Positions 11,216 through 22,395 of a DNA stretch of 64,000 bases are shown piece after piece. The position numbers and the translations under genes are program-made. The DNA is taken from assembly GCA_944472155.2 (NCBI GenBank), contig OX235279.1, forward strand, positions 53,169,564 to 53,233,563, read 5' to 3'. The notes under the pieces were generated by a model. That model was not told the origin of the DNA, made no database searches, and was given only the letters and a program-made list of their open reading frames with translations. This DNA is from Trichobilharzia szidati. Lineage: Eukaryota; Platyhelminthes; Trematoda; Strigeidida; Schistosomatidae. Within the stretch, counting starts at the first letter, position 1, and each line of letters opens with the position of its first letter.

Positions 11216-14002
11216 CTGGTCTCATTAGCTGAATTTCACAGTTCTACGACTAGCTGCGTACATATCAACATAATTTATCAGCTATCACTAAGCTGACTTC
11301 TAAAATATTACTTCATTCTGAAAGCTTTACGTTTAATCATACTTACTATGCTTAGTCAAATAACATTCCAAATTAATTGCTATCAATGGTTTTGAGGTAT
11401 TCAGATACACTCGGAGCAAAACTCTGTTGGCTTAACAGTCCCTCTGACATAATCAGAAATGATTTTATTTATGAAATGACATGTAGTGATTGAGGGATCA
11501 GATATAAGGGGTTATTTCAGTTATTAGAACATCTGACTTCAGCTACAAATAAGATGAAGTGGAACTGTATAAGGCGAGTTAGGAAGTCTTGGAAATAAGT
11601 TGAAATAAAAAGTCATCCAGTCACTAACGCCTTATGTAAAATAAACTTATCTGATACAAAACTTCCAACTCAACATGGCGATTCTTTTGTCTCTTGGAAA
11701 GTGAACAACAAAATATCTCTCCGACTCCGTAAGTTCTGGTATCAAAGGATATATGATCATGCAAAACAGTAGGCATAATATGGAATTATCTGAAAAATAT
11801 CCGCCAGCATTCCAGCAAATAATAGAACTGAACAAACTGATGAAGAGATATTTTGTATGAAGGCAAGTCTATACATTGCATGTGATATTATCACAGTTTA
11901 TTTTTGAATTCATTCTTGATAAGTACATTTTCACACATATTACTCCTAATTTAATGCATAACCGAGTGACTGTTAGAAAAAAAATAGTAGGTGGATAATG
12001 CTCACTTTGAGAAAAGCTTATCGTAATAATGCAAAAAACTACATATAATGAGTAGTTGGTAGTTATCAGATAGCCAATCTTTAACTTATCTAAATGGAAT
12101 CTTACTGTTCGTTAAACAGAACAACCCCCCTGACACTGGTAATATCAAGTAGCTATTGAAGAATATGAATGAGAACAGTAAGTGTCATAAGAGACTTCGC
12201 TTAAATGTACAAACCCGTTATGCTGATGTAATTTACGAATATTTCTATATTTATGCTAAAGAAGGAAGACTTAAAAAACTACATGCTATTTTTACCATTG
12301 AGGAACCTGAACAAAGCAAAACATAAAGATTTTCGGTAAGCTCTTTTAATTAAGAATTGACCCGATTAGTTAGATTCAAATTCTCAATCTTGTGAAGCGT
12401 TGTACGTTGTATTCTCGCGGCGGCCTGCTTAAATCACTGGGCTACCAGAAAATGCAGCCGTTAAAATGCTTAAACACTTCTGCATTTCTTATTGTTTGAT
12501 CACGTAATTATATCAGATGACCACTACAGGAATTTGCGCGCACTTTCAAGTAGCTTCTCACTAAACGTTGTGCAATTCTTGAAGGAAATGGAGAAAACAT
12601 GTACAGATTCGGTTCTCTCTTCATATACAACAAAGCTACGTCACATGATATAATTCAGATTATTACTTGACATGTAAATCCTGTGTGAAGAGGAAATATT
12701 TTGGAACTAAATATGCTAAAAAAATTTCTGTAATACATGTTCACATATTGTCAGGAATAAAGCTTTATTATTATATTAGATTATAAGCTGAGACAGTATA
12801 TATAACTTCAGTAAAATCTTTATTCTAATGGTGTTAGCTTACAAGTTTTTTCTCTAAGATGTGCTAGCATTAAAGATTTTTAAATTTATAGTAAAATATG
12901 GGATAGAATAAGACGGTTCTAGTAGTAGCTAAAAGTTTCAGATTATTTGACTAAAATGCAAATCGCCGTTTTGTAATTTAGTATTTAGGAAAAATCCTAT
13001 AATATATCAACATGATAAAGTGAACGTTTTGTGGACTGTTTTTTGTAGACAAATGTATACAAGGAGTAAGCAAAACATATCACATACTAAAATCCTCAAA
13101 GTAGAACAGAAAGTTTGCATTTTACTATGAGTCATAATAATATAGAAATGATTAAGTGAAACCATAAAGGGTTTACTAGTTCACTTATATGTTGTCGCAC
13201 ACACTTAGTAATCGGATACGTGATAGCAAAGTCTGCGAAAGTAGATGTGCATTAGTTAACCCGATAAATTTATAATACCAAACGTACGCTGAAAGCTACT
13301 TGCAGGATAAATGTAGTAACTAAGCTTATAATAGTGTTTGACAATGGTCAGCTATGAACATTTAGGCTTATCGGAATCTTTCATATCTGTAAATTCAACC
13401 TCCATTTGTGGATATAAAGTCATCCATGGTGACGATAAGCTCAACTTACCGCTCTTGTTACAATCATTATAGTGATAATTTTTAATCCTGGACAAAATGT
13501 CTACGCAAATTACAGAATTCTCAACGTAATTTTTGCATAATATTTTTTCCTTATTATGTGATACAATGGTGTTCTATCTGAAGCACAGACTAATCCCTCA
13601 TGACATCTTTCCTTCATCTCTTAGAAACGCCCACCACTAGTATGAAAATCAATCAAATGTGTGATTGAGTACATTACGCTACTCAAAAACACTAATGGCT
13701 AAAACAATAAAAATTAGAGAAAATATAATGCATTGTGTTGAATGGAAATTCAGTGATTCAAGCAGGCCTTCAGATATATACCAGGAGTCTTGTGACTTAA
13801 CCACTTTCTCCTTTTCTGTTTTTTTGTCAGACCGGCTATAATATTCTTACCAACTGAAGCTACGGAAAACTTGCATTTTCGTAACTTGACACTGGCACAC
13901 GAAATTTTTTCTAACCGTTTTACAATCATCATACTATGAATACAAACCCACGTTATTGATGACAGTGACATCATTCATCTAATCATGTGGCTTACTTCAC
14001 TC
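11216..14002. other. Intergenic stretch, nearly featureless
   Basis: No gene recognised. Around 12418-12450 there is a short match (GCGGCCTGCTTAAATCACTGGGCTACC) to 30241-30270, distantly like the body of the tRNA-headed SINE. Otherwise AT-rich. Confidence 0.35.
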
Positions 14003-14234
14003 ATTGGACACTAGTAACTAGTGTGATGTGTCTAGTCCTTTCTTTGGTGCCGAATGAATTCTATCAGTCACGTGTGCATTGTGGCCACCATTAGAGGTAG
14101 CTCACCATCACGGTGAACACTGATTTGATGATATTAGATGGTTGGAGGTGGCCACAATTCAAACCGGACTGATAGAATTCAGTCTGCACCAAAAAAGGAC
14201 TAGACACATCACGCTAGTTACTAGTGTCCAATCA
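14003..14234. mobile_element. MITE-like foldback element with long terminal inverted repeats
   Basis: Arms 14004-14068 and 14168-14231 are inverted copies about 65 bp long: one starts TTGGACACTAGTAACTAG, the other ends with its complement. They surround a non-coding centre of about 100 bp. The element is bounded by TCA on both sides, a possible 3-bp target duplication. The internal GATAGAATTCAGTCTGCACC block is shared with 2570-2641, so it is dispersed. No transposase is present, and the parent family is unknown to me. Confidence 0.65.
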
Positions 14235-14600
14235 AAGTATCCAACACAGGAGTTCAATCGCTAGCCCGAGTACCTCATTGGTAACGTCTCTGAGTGCAGC
14301 AGTGGGTGACCCATGTTGGAATCTCAGAAGGGATATGAGTTCTTTTGAAGTTGCAGGTACGCCTTGTTGACGAATGCCAACTAGCACGAAACCTAGGTTC
14401 AAGGCTTCCTGCCGATTGCCTCCAACCATCAAATATCATCAACCTCGCCTAGTTAACTAGATCGCTAGTTTTCTAGCCGGTCCCAAGCCCAGGTAAAGAG
14501 GGAGGTTTGGGTGTGGGCTAGCAACCCCACACCCTCTAAACCTTTCAAACAGCTAGAGAAACTTCAACAAACAGAAAATATATTAAAAATACAAAAACTT
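14235..14600 (+). repeat. Repeat with tRNA-like parts running into RTE 5' leader
   Basis: It includes GCACGAAACCTAGGTTCAAGG, also found inverted near 25140-25160, and a segment ending GGGAGGTTTGGGTGTGGGCTAGCAACCCCA. The latter recurs at 18040-18085 in the composite SINE. I read the right half as the 5' leader of the RTE copy whose endonuclease frame starts near 14765, interrupted by the unit A insertion at 14612-14755. The left half is an unassigned dispersed repeat. Confidence 0.45.
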
Positions 14601-14611
14601 CAAAATCATAA

Positions 14612-14755
14612 TCATATGATTATGAACAATAGTTTGTGCTCGAAACGTCATCACTTAATATTAATGTACAAAGCTGTGTGATTTATCAAAATAAAATCTT
14701 ATCCATAATGGAGTTATACTCTACCACAGTGCCCAAGTTTTATACCTATATCAAA
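14612..14755 (+). repeat. PLE terminal unit A inserted in the RTE leader
   Basis: A full-length copy of unit A: a hairpin region with TTTGTGCTCGAAACGTCATCAC, then AATAAAATCTTATCCATAATGGAG and the CCACAGTGCCCAAGTTTTATACC end. It sits between RTE leader sequence and the RTE endonuclease frame. That suggests insertion into the RTE copy, or joining to it, after the RTE arrived. Confidence 0.6.
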
Positions 14756-14764
14756 AATCTCATT

Positions 14765-16245
14765 CTTCGCTTGAATCGGAGAGGCGAAATGAGGTGGGCT
14801 GGTGAAAGCCCCCGGGAAGCCAGTCAGCCAGGCGATGTGTCTTCTCTCGATGAAAACAAGAATAAGAATGGGGACATAGTATGTCCGTACAATATTCGAG
14901 ACTGGGAAGGCTGCTCAGGTAGCCAACGAAATGCGGGGATATGGCAGAGAAGTGCTGGGTATCTGCGAGTGCAGATGGAATGGATGTGAATTATCGAAAT
15001 TGTCAACTGGAGAGTTAGTAATCTACTCTGGTCACCCAGATGACAACCATGAGCACACTGAGGGAGTGGCTATAATGGTGTCACCAGTGGTATTCAAAGC
15101 CCTAATGCAGTGGGAACCAATTTCATCGAGGATTATGACAGCAACATTCAACTGAAAAGGAGGAAAGGAAGCTTACAATTATCCAATGCTACGCTCAGTG
15201 TTACAAACAACGCGGAACAAGAGGAGGGGGAAGAGTTCTATAGACAACTGCAAACAGTAATGGACAACATCTTGAATGGTAACATCAAAATCATTATGGG
15301 TGATACGAATGCCAGCTGATAATACAGGAAGAGAACACATCATGGGTCGAGAGGCTCTCGGAGAAGTGAATGAGAACGGAGAATTAATCGCAGACTTCTG
15401 CGCTTTCAATGATGTGGTGATCGGAGGCAGCGTGTACAAACACAAAGATATACACAAAGCAACATGGATTTCGCCTAACGGACATACCACAAACCAGATG
15501 GATTTCATCTCAATGCTGCTCAAGGAAGTGGAGACGCAGCCTGCTGGATACAAAGTGGGGAAGGTGAGTAGATGTGGACTCAGACCATCATCTAGTTGAA
15601 GGTGAAGCTGAAATCCCTGAAACAACTGGAGACAGACCACAATTCACGTTCAACAATCAGAAACTGAAGGACAAAACCACAAAGGATACCTCCACTACAG
15701 ATCAGATCAGGGCAAAGTTGGAGGCGTTACGTGTTATCACCGAGGAAACCTGCGTGGAAGAACATTGGAACTCTTTGAAGGTGATATTCAAGGGAACATG
15801 TACAACTGTTGTAGGAAGGAAAAAGAGACGAGGCAAGGAATGGCATGACGGATACCTGGAAGCTAATAGGAGAGAGGAGGATGGTGAAAGAGAAGATGAC
15901 TCAATACAAAGATGAGAAACAGAAGGAGGAGTTGAGTTCAATGTACACTGCACTGAATAAAGAAGTGAAGAAGAGTGGTGGGAAAGACAATCCTACGACA
16001 CACTGGCAACTGAAGCAGAACAGGCCGCAGGTAAAAGAGACCTCAGGACATTATTTCAGATAATCAGGTCTCTATTGAGGGAACCTGATCACCAAGGAGG
16101 AGAAAAAAATCAAACAATGGGCTTATCATTTTAAAGGACTCTTGAACTAACTACTAATGGCAACTCGCCCAGAAATACCCCTACCAAAAACAGCATACAC
16201 AGAAATGCCAGTGGACACCACTCCTTTAACGAAAACCAGAGCTTA
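14765..16245 (+). pseudogene. RTE-type (SR2-like) retroposon, endonuclease half, frameshifted
   Basis: Broken frames together give an apurinic/apyrimidinic endonuclease of an RTE retroposon. In order: EVLGICECRWNGCELSKL and YSGHPDD with HTEGVAIMVSP (14931-15150); EEFYRQLQTVMDN and IKIIMGDTNAS (15110-15319); GREHIMGREALGEVNENGEL and HKATWISPNGHTTNQMDF (15276-15560); VDSDHHLVEGEAEI (15570-15600); then the linker towards the RT (to about 16240). The catalytic blocks RWNG, GDTNA and SDHHL are visible. At least five frame changes separate them and there is no RT, so the copy is dead and 3' truncated. Such endonucleases nick target DNA to prime reverse transcription. Confidence 0.85.
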
Positions 16246-16389
16246 GTTCCCTTGATGAGAGGCTGATCACCCATTTTGTTCTGTCAATACAGGATGAAAC
16301 GTTGACGTCAATTTCATTTAATGTGTTCTTTTTTCCATTAGTTTGTTGAATTTTTTGATTTGTGTGGTTTTTGATTTTCCTAATGCTGA

Positions 16390-18545
16390 TTCTCTAGCTT
16401 TTTTGGAAGTTTCAACAACAATAACATAGTCTTTGTCATTGACCATACCTTTGAGTTTGTATTTGATTTTTCAATTTCATTTCGTGAGATAAAAGTACGT
16501 GAAAAAGGACTAAATTTCAATGTAACAGTTAGTAAATTAAAACCAGAGGATGTCATTCCTAACATAGAAGTAGCATTAGATTCAATAGAAAAGACAACCG
16601 CAGAAGAGATTCGAGCACAATGTTCATTAACCCTGAAAAATCAAAAGAAGGCAAAATCAAACTTAACAACATCAGAAAGACTAGCTCTAATAAGTCTAAA
16701 ACAGGATGAAAACATCGTCATCTCAAAAGGTGATAAAGGGAACTCTACCGCAGTTTTAGATAAGTTTGACTATATCAAAAAAGTTACTGAACATATTCAG
16801 ACGGGTCCATATGAGGAAATTAAGAAACCTGTCGATACAATAATGAATACGGTTAAGAAATCTACAGAGGAATTAACACGCAAAATGAAGCTGTCACTAG
16901 GTAAGTCTAAATGGTTTAATTTAATGCCTAAAACTAATAATGCTAGTAGAATGTATGATACTATTAAAATACATAAGACAGGTTACCCAATACGACCAAT
17001 AGTAGATTTCAGAAATACCCCTACTTATGAATTATCAAAACACTTAGCTCTAATATTATGCCTCATTAGAAATCGTTCAAACTCTAAATTAACTAATTCA
17101 AATGAGATGAAAAATAAACTAAATGACATTCAACTAGAAAATGATGAAACAATGGTTAGTTTTGATATAACTAGTCTTTATACTAATATACCAATCAATA
17201 TGGCCTTAGAAGCAGTTCAAAAAGAACTAACTGCAGATTCTGAACTCACTCATAGGACAAAGCTGCCCATTGAAGAAATTATTTTAGAAATTCAGTTATG
17301 CCTCACATCTACTATCTTTAAATTCCAAGGCAAAATATATAGACAAACAGAAGGTGTAGCAATGGGATCACTAATATCCCCTATCGTAGTAGATATATTT
17401 ATGGACAGCTGGGAAAATATTGCTCTCAATACATTTATTTAATCCTACTCCGAAAATATGGTGGAGATATGTGGATGACACTTTCACAGTGTTGAAAACA
17501 GAACATATCTCTCTCTAGCTTACTGACACATATAAACTCACTAGTAGAGGGAATAAAATCCACACTTGAATCGGAAAATAAACAAGGAGAATTAGCTATG
17601 TTAGATTGTAAAATAAAACGAATAGAAGAAGGTAAACTACACACTAGCGTTTATAAAAAGTCAACGCATTCTAATAGATATTTAGACTTTAATTCATCTC
17701 ATCCATTGACTGTTAAGGCAGGCTTAGTTAAGTGTTTAACAAACCGAGCAGTAGCACTAAGTAGCACAAAAAAGACCTAAATGATGAAATAAAACAGAAA
17801 GAAGAGGCGTTGGTGTTAAATAACTATCCTATAAAATTCATTAGGAAGATCGAAAAAGGCCAAAAGCAAAATAAAAATAATTGTGAAACTAGTAGGGATA
17901 AGTAGACCCAAGTGGTCTAGTGGATAACACTTTGTGCGTCGGTGGCATAGTGGTTAGGACGCTCGCCGACCATGCACATGGTCCGGGGTTCGATTCCCTG
18001 CCGACGCACTCCTTTACCTCGCTAAGCCAGAAATAATGCTGGTGAAGAGGAAAGGTTGGGCATGAGGCTAGCAACCCCATCCTGTAAAATAAAGACTGCT
18101 ACAGAAACTTCAAGCCACTAGCTTGAAGCCCTATATTCCACTGGGGAACGTGAAGGAAAAAAAAAGTAGTGATAACATAAATGAGAGAGAATATAAGGCA
18201 TCTACAGTTCTACCCTACTATAAGGAGGGAGGGGACATCTGAGACCCTACGTAGGATTCTTAATAGAGCAGGAATTAGAGCGGCATTTATACCTAGAAAC
18301 TCACTAAGGGACAAGCTCTGTAGGTTAAAGGACCTTGTTGACCCAATTAAACAAAATAACATAATTTTCAAAATACTCTGCAATGACTATGAGGTCAACT
18401 ACATAGGTCAAAATAGTAGATCGGGGGTAGTCAGATTGTCGGAACATAAGAATTTAGCTAAGGTAAGAATGGTTGACCCCGAGAAGATAAGTAATTTAGA
18501 AAAAAGCTCAGCAACTGCACTGCATGCACTACATCGCATCTGATT
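16390..18545 (+). pseudogene. PLE of a second lineage: RT plus GIY-YIG, frameshifted and split by a SINE
   Basis: An open frame runs from 16390 to 17442 (first ATG 16843). It holds EKGLNFNVTVSKLKPEDVI, ISKGDKGNSTAVLDKFDY, HKTGYPIRPIVDF, FDITSLYTNIPI and QTEGVAMGSLISPIV, the RT fingers and palm of a PLE. A shift at about 17441 moves it to the next frame, giving WWRYVDDTF (YVDD at 17468-17479). Then follow CKIKRIEEGKLHTSVYKKSTH and LNNYPIKFIRKIEK up to about 17885. The SINE at 17890-18178 interrupts it. The tail resumes at 18181 with RLKDLVDPIKQNN, CNDYEVNYIGQNSRSG and RLSEHK, a GIY-YIG domain cut short at 18543. A fragment of the same lineage lies at 41039-41254 (-). Confidence 0.85.
17888..18175 (+). 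mobile_element. Composite SINE: tRNA-like head with RTE-derived body and tail
   Basis: From 17935 the tRNA-like head matches the SINE at 8881 (hairpin GACCAT-GCAC-ATGGTC, B box GGTTCGATTCC). The body differs: GAAAGGTTGGGCATGAGGCTAGCAACCCCATCC matches the RTE leader at 14490-14530. The end, GAAGCCCTATATTCCACTGGGGAACG plus an A-run, matches the 3' end of RTE copies (26375-26400). A second A-box-like stretch (TGGTCTAGTGGATAAC) precedes the head. Near-identical AGTAGGGATAA and AGTAGTGATAA flank it, a likely target duplication. It splits the PLE at 16390-18545. Confidence 0.75.
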
Positions 18546-19730
18546 TTAATTGATCAATAACACTCATTTTATTACCCCAAAAGGAGTCAACAGGTGACTC
18601 TTTATCAGTAAGTTACTTAAATTGCTGATATAAAGCTAACATGCTACAAAATAGTAATTAAACATTTCAGTTAAGGAAAGCATTTTAAAACAAGATATTA
18701 TTTCCTACGCTACTTACTGTATCTCCTATTTAACCCAGTGTCCAGTTTAATTCTCTTTGATCACCACTTCAACGGAACACATCAAAGGCTGTGAATTTGC
18801 TTCTAATTATACCATTCTCAGTTTTTCCAGACACGTAAAAAGTAATCACAATCATTTCCTCTTAATTAAGTTGGCTAGTGTGTTTTTACAGATACTTGCT
18901 GTGTCGCGCCGCTGAATTGTAACAAATCACTAAATTCAGCTTTATCATTGCTTATCAGTGGTTACACAAAATCTATTTTAAGTCAAAAAGCTCCTCGTCT
19001 GTTGCTAGGATACAGTGATTTGCAAGATTTTCCGCTTACTTTATTGTCTATGATGGTCTTAAACATATCACTTGATTCTAATCTCATCCTGTAATCGTGT
19101 TTTGAGTGAAAGCACTACTTAACTACTTTTTACTCAGCCAAATGAATAAGTCAAATGATGAACCATTCCTGAAATATATACTACTGTGATTACTTTTAAA
19201 ATCTGGCTTACTATATATTTCAGTTCTTCTTTATTTAGGTGGAACTGCCAGGATGTCCATATTGAAATTTCACTTACTCACGCAATCCTGGCATTTTAGC
19301 GGGAAACTTTTATTGTTGCTAGTCGTTGTATCGAATGGTCTGAGAAAACTGGAACTCACCATAAATCAGAAAGTGGCTATGTAGTTTGCTTAAACAGAAC
19401 AAATCACTCTTACGTAGCTACAACCTTCTAGATCTGTTCACTTATTTGGAAACCTAAAATTTATATCGTATACTCCCATGTGATTCAATGTAAATATTAG
19501 TAGTGCTTAAAGAAAAGGAGGAGAATTAAGAGGTATAAATGACTAACCTGGAGTACTAATTTATTTGGTTATAGGATTTCATCATGAGCTGACGTTAGTC
19601 AGCCAAGTACATAGATAAGTCAAAAAACCAGATTTTATTACTAAATAAATGAAATTATTCATCTTTTATATTACATTGGGAACTCATGAGAATGAAAATT
19701 TTCAAAATATGTACACACTGATATTCACTT
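18546..19730. other. Intergenic stretch
   Basis: No gene recognised. A short Sm-alpha tail (GGATTTCATCATGAGCTGACG) lies at about 19574-19600 on the - strand. Confidence 0.35.
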
Positions 19731-19734
19731 GCAG

Positions 19735-20520
19735 AATAAATGCTGAATGGAAGAGATATATTAGTAAAAGAATCTTTGGGAATCGCTTTCGTGAACTCGG
19801 CGTGTCACGAAAAGGATTTCCAACAGGTTACAGACATTTATCAACAGCTGCTTTCACTGGCTAAATACTGAAGATCAAATGGCCTACCAGAAAGAATTAG
19901 CAACAAGAAACTCTGGCAACAGACCAAAAAAGAGCCGATCGCTCAACAAATAAGTAGAAAATGGAGATGGATTGGGCACACGTTGAGGAAACCGTCAAAT
20001 GACATCGCGAGCAATGCAGGTCACCGTTTGAGTGGAATCCAAATGAGAAGTGACGAGTAACATGGAGGAGATCATATTGTAACAACAGAAGACAAGGGCC
20101 AGGCAACAGATCGTTTATTAAGGAAATCAACGCATATTTATATATTTTCATGTACATTATTATGGATATTTAAGCAAACAAACACAGTCTTCTGAATGGT
20201 TGTTTCTTACTTAAAGTTAATCTTTCATCTCTTTGTGACTGTTTCTTGACTGTCAGATCATCTATATGTTAAGTGTATCCGCCTACGCAAAGTCTGCTGT
20301 GGTCGGTTTTGAATCAGTCTTTGTTCACATTTTCTCACGACAAATCTTGGGAACGTTAACATTGACGTGAATTACTGTCTACCAATTTGGCTAGTAGACA
20401 GCTCTCACCACAATATGATGAGGAGAAGAAAGATTATGGGCAATCATAGACCCAGCTGAAGAGGACTGAGGAAAATAGAGGAAAGTGGAGATGTGTTATT
20501 GAAGCCACTTGAGTGACTTG
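19735..20520 (+). pseudogene. RTE retroposon 3' end, interrupted by a solo LTR
   Basis: Broken + strand frames correspond to the C-terminal region of the RTE protein. ILKIKWPTRKN is followed by the QQ.RR.WRW.GHTLR-like region (ATGGAGATGGATTGGGCACACG) and the WNPNEK..R.TWRRS block at 20030-20070. The text then breaks at the LTR and resumes at 20413 with the block ending RGKWRCVIEA (20485-20505). Frame order matches the other RTE ends at 26.2 and 28.0 kb. Many stops make this a relic. Confidence 0.75.
20078..20412 (-). mobile_element. Solo LTR with 4-bp target duplication
   Basis: The unit starts TGTAACAACAGAAG and ends CACCACA on the + strand, so it is TG...CA in either reading. It is flanked by ATAT on both sides (20074-20077 and 20413-20416). 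Its - strand matches the LTR at 47120-47460, including an AATAAACGATCTGTTGCC polyadenylation-like region. A 4-bp duplication and this length fit Ty3/gypsy-type elements. The internal region is lost by LTR-LTR recombination. It lies inside an RTE copy, so it is younger than that copy. Confidence 0.88.
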
Positions 20521-20662
20521 ATATGATTATGAGCAATAATTTGTGCTCGAAACGTTATCAGTTAATATTACTGTACAACGCTATGTAATTCATCAAAATA
20601 AAATCTTATCCATAATGGAGTTATACTCTACCACAGTGCCCAAGTTTTATACTTTTATCAAT
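20515..20662 (+). repeat. PLE terminal unit A with hammerhead-like fold
   Basis: TTGAT (20518) could pair with ATCA (20557). Between them lie a stem-II hairpin GAGCA/TGCTC (20531-20548), GAAAC and GTT. The CUGANGA box is replaced by ATGATTAT, so it fits a decayed hammerhead. The unit ends with the CCACAGTGCCCAAGTTTTATAC block shared by all copies. Confidence 0.55.
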
Positions 20663-21147
20663 CAAAATTGCTACAAATTTTCTTTCAAAATTATTATGAT
20701 TAATGTATTCAAACTATAATTTGATGATACAAATATGTACATTACCTGAAGCACTCTAACTGTATATTGTAGTGTTTACACCTTCTGACGCTTAGTAATC
20801 TCCAAATTCTTTGCAGCAATCCTTTCAGAAAATATTAACAATAATATGATAATATATGGAAATCACTTGTAACATAAGATACATTTTGGTGAACAAGTGA
20901 AGCGTAAGCCTATTGTAGTAAAAGGGCATTTCAATCTCAATTCAGTTCACATTTCTGGAAGAGACTTCTCCGATTAACAGATCTTCCTGTCAAGCACAGA
21001 CTAGATTAGGGTATATTTATTGGTATATTAGCCTCATCCTTCAATTAGAAGACATTCGTCCTATAAAAACGAGTGGAAGTTTGCTGGATGCATTGAGGCC
21101 TTCAGTTTCACTTCCTGAATGCTTACTGAAATCTCTCTATTGAACAG
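20663..21147. other. Probable intron sequence
   Basis: AT-rich, with no repeat recognised. It ends in a pyrimidine-rich acceptor before the exon at 21148. Confidence 0.3.
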
Positions 21148-21388
21148 AAATGAAATATACTGGGAATCAGTGCTACGAACCAAAGAATTTAATATCGAAA
21201 CATTTCTCTTAGCATACGTTTTATGCTCACAATACTCATCGGCAAATCTTTTCTGTAGTCTGGTCGACAGACTGTTATCACCCAATAACAACCATGAAAA
21301 ATTCGTAACATTGAAAAAGACATTAGGCACCTCTGCAAGAGACGACGATAAACCTACAGAAGTTGAGGTTTCTTTAATCATGCATGAG
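21148..21388 (+). CDS. Single internal exon, weakly like a Ras-GEF N-terminal (REM) domain
   Basis: An acceptor (CTCTCTATTGAACAG) precedes 21148 and a near-consensus donor (CATGAG|GTAAGA) follows 21388. The 241-base exon is open in one frame: it starts with the last base of a codon and ends on a codon boundary. The peptide runs NEIYWESVLRTKEFNIETFLLAYVLCSQ in part, then SLVDRLLSP and TLKKTLGTSARDD. The F..TFLLAY......L...L..RL pattern resembles the REM domain of Ras-family exchange factors, a helical domain that stabilises the CDC25 catalytic domain. I see no CDC25 domain here, so this is tentative. Neighbouring exons were not found; long repeat-filled introns are expected. Confidence 0.5.
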
Positions 21389-22140
21389 GTAAGAAGCACT
21401 GCGCTTTTATAAGAGACCATACCTTTTATTGATTTACAATAATTATTCTGGATATTTGTTTCAATGCATGTGTATATACAATTAACTGTTATGGTTTCCA
21501 AAGTGTCAAAACTTTTCACTGACATTAATTTGTGAAAAGTATTTGATGTCAGGTCTGTTTTTCTCAGCAGAGTCCTTTTTCATAACCGTTTGTGTCACCA
21601 TCACATAGAAGTCAAATTTAACATAACAAATCGTACTGTAAACTTTCTTTGAAGCTTCTACAAAAACTGAAGCTATCCCCATCAACTTTATCAGTTTACT
21701 GTCTTCAAAAGAGATAAAATGAAATATAAACACACGTAAAATAATTAGAATGCAAATAAATCATATTTTTAAAGTTTTATTAATATGGATCTCAAACATA
21801 CCAGTGTTGTGCAAACATACGTTGCAGTATATTTATCTGTACACAAAGTATCATAATACGGTACCTTGGTATTTGAATTGCTTTAGTGTGTATTTGGCAT
21901 CTTGTTGATTTTCACTTAATAGGACTGAAAATAAATTACTGTTTCATAAATCCTCTGAGTTTGCTGGCAGTCCCATACACACTTGTGTCTGGTGTATACA
22001 TCACTCCACATGGTCAAATTCAGCATCAAGTCTTTCTGGTACTGACAATGAATATAAAAACAGCTTAGTTCAACTAGATTTTTTCACTTCCTCATCTTGT
22101 TCTAATAGTAACTTATTTCAGCATTAAACACAAATCAGAT
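21389..22140. other. Probable intron sequence
   Basis: Follows the donor at 21389. No feature recognised. Confidence 0.3.
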
Positions 22141-22395
22141 TTTCCCATGGAAAACCAATGCAAACCAGGATGCACTGCATGGATGTTTCGTCCTAGTTTG
22201 GGACTCCTCAGGAATAATCGACCATGATCACAACAGAGCGAGCTTGTTAGCCATTAGGCAATTAAGACGGATTTCAATGGCCCATGGACTCTAACCTGTG
22301 GTTTCATGCGTGGGTACTGATGAAGAGCCCTAGACCAGGACGGAATACTCGTCCAGTACTCACTGGTTTTCATAGGTTTTTTAACTGACATAAAT
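22141..22395. repeat. Pair of Sm-alpha-type SINE halves in opposite orientation
   Basis: On the - strand, 22210-22141 carries CUGAGGA, GUCC-CAAACUA-GGAC and GAAAC: the full hammerhead core with a four-pair stem II, but the U before the cleavage site is C and stem I is lost. On the + strand, 22312-22395 carries GGGTACTGATGA, then CCCTAGACCAGGACGGAA and GTCCAGTACTC. It can pair GGGUAC with GUACUC as stem I, but GAAA is changed to GGAA. Each copy is therefore damaged at a different core position. The centre holds tRNA-like remains. Confidence 0.65.

Noticed and set aside
21061..21525. 154-codon - strand frame
   Set aside because: It is antisense to the spliced + strand exon at 21148-21388, and that strand has the better splice signals and the recognisable peptide.
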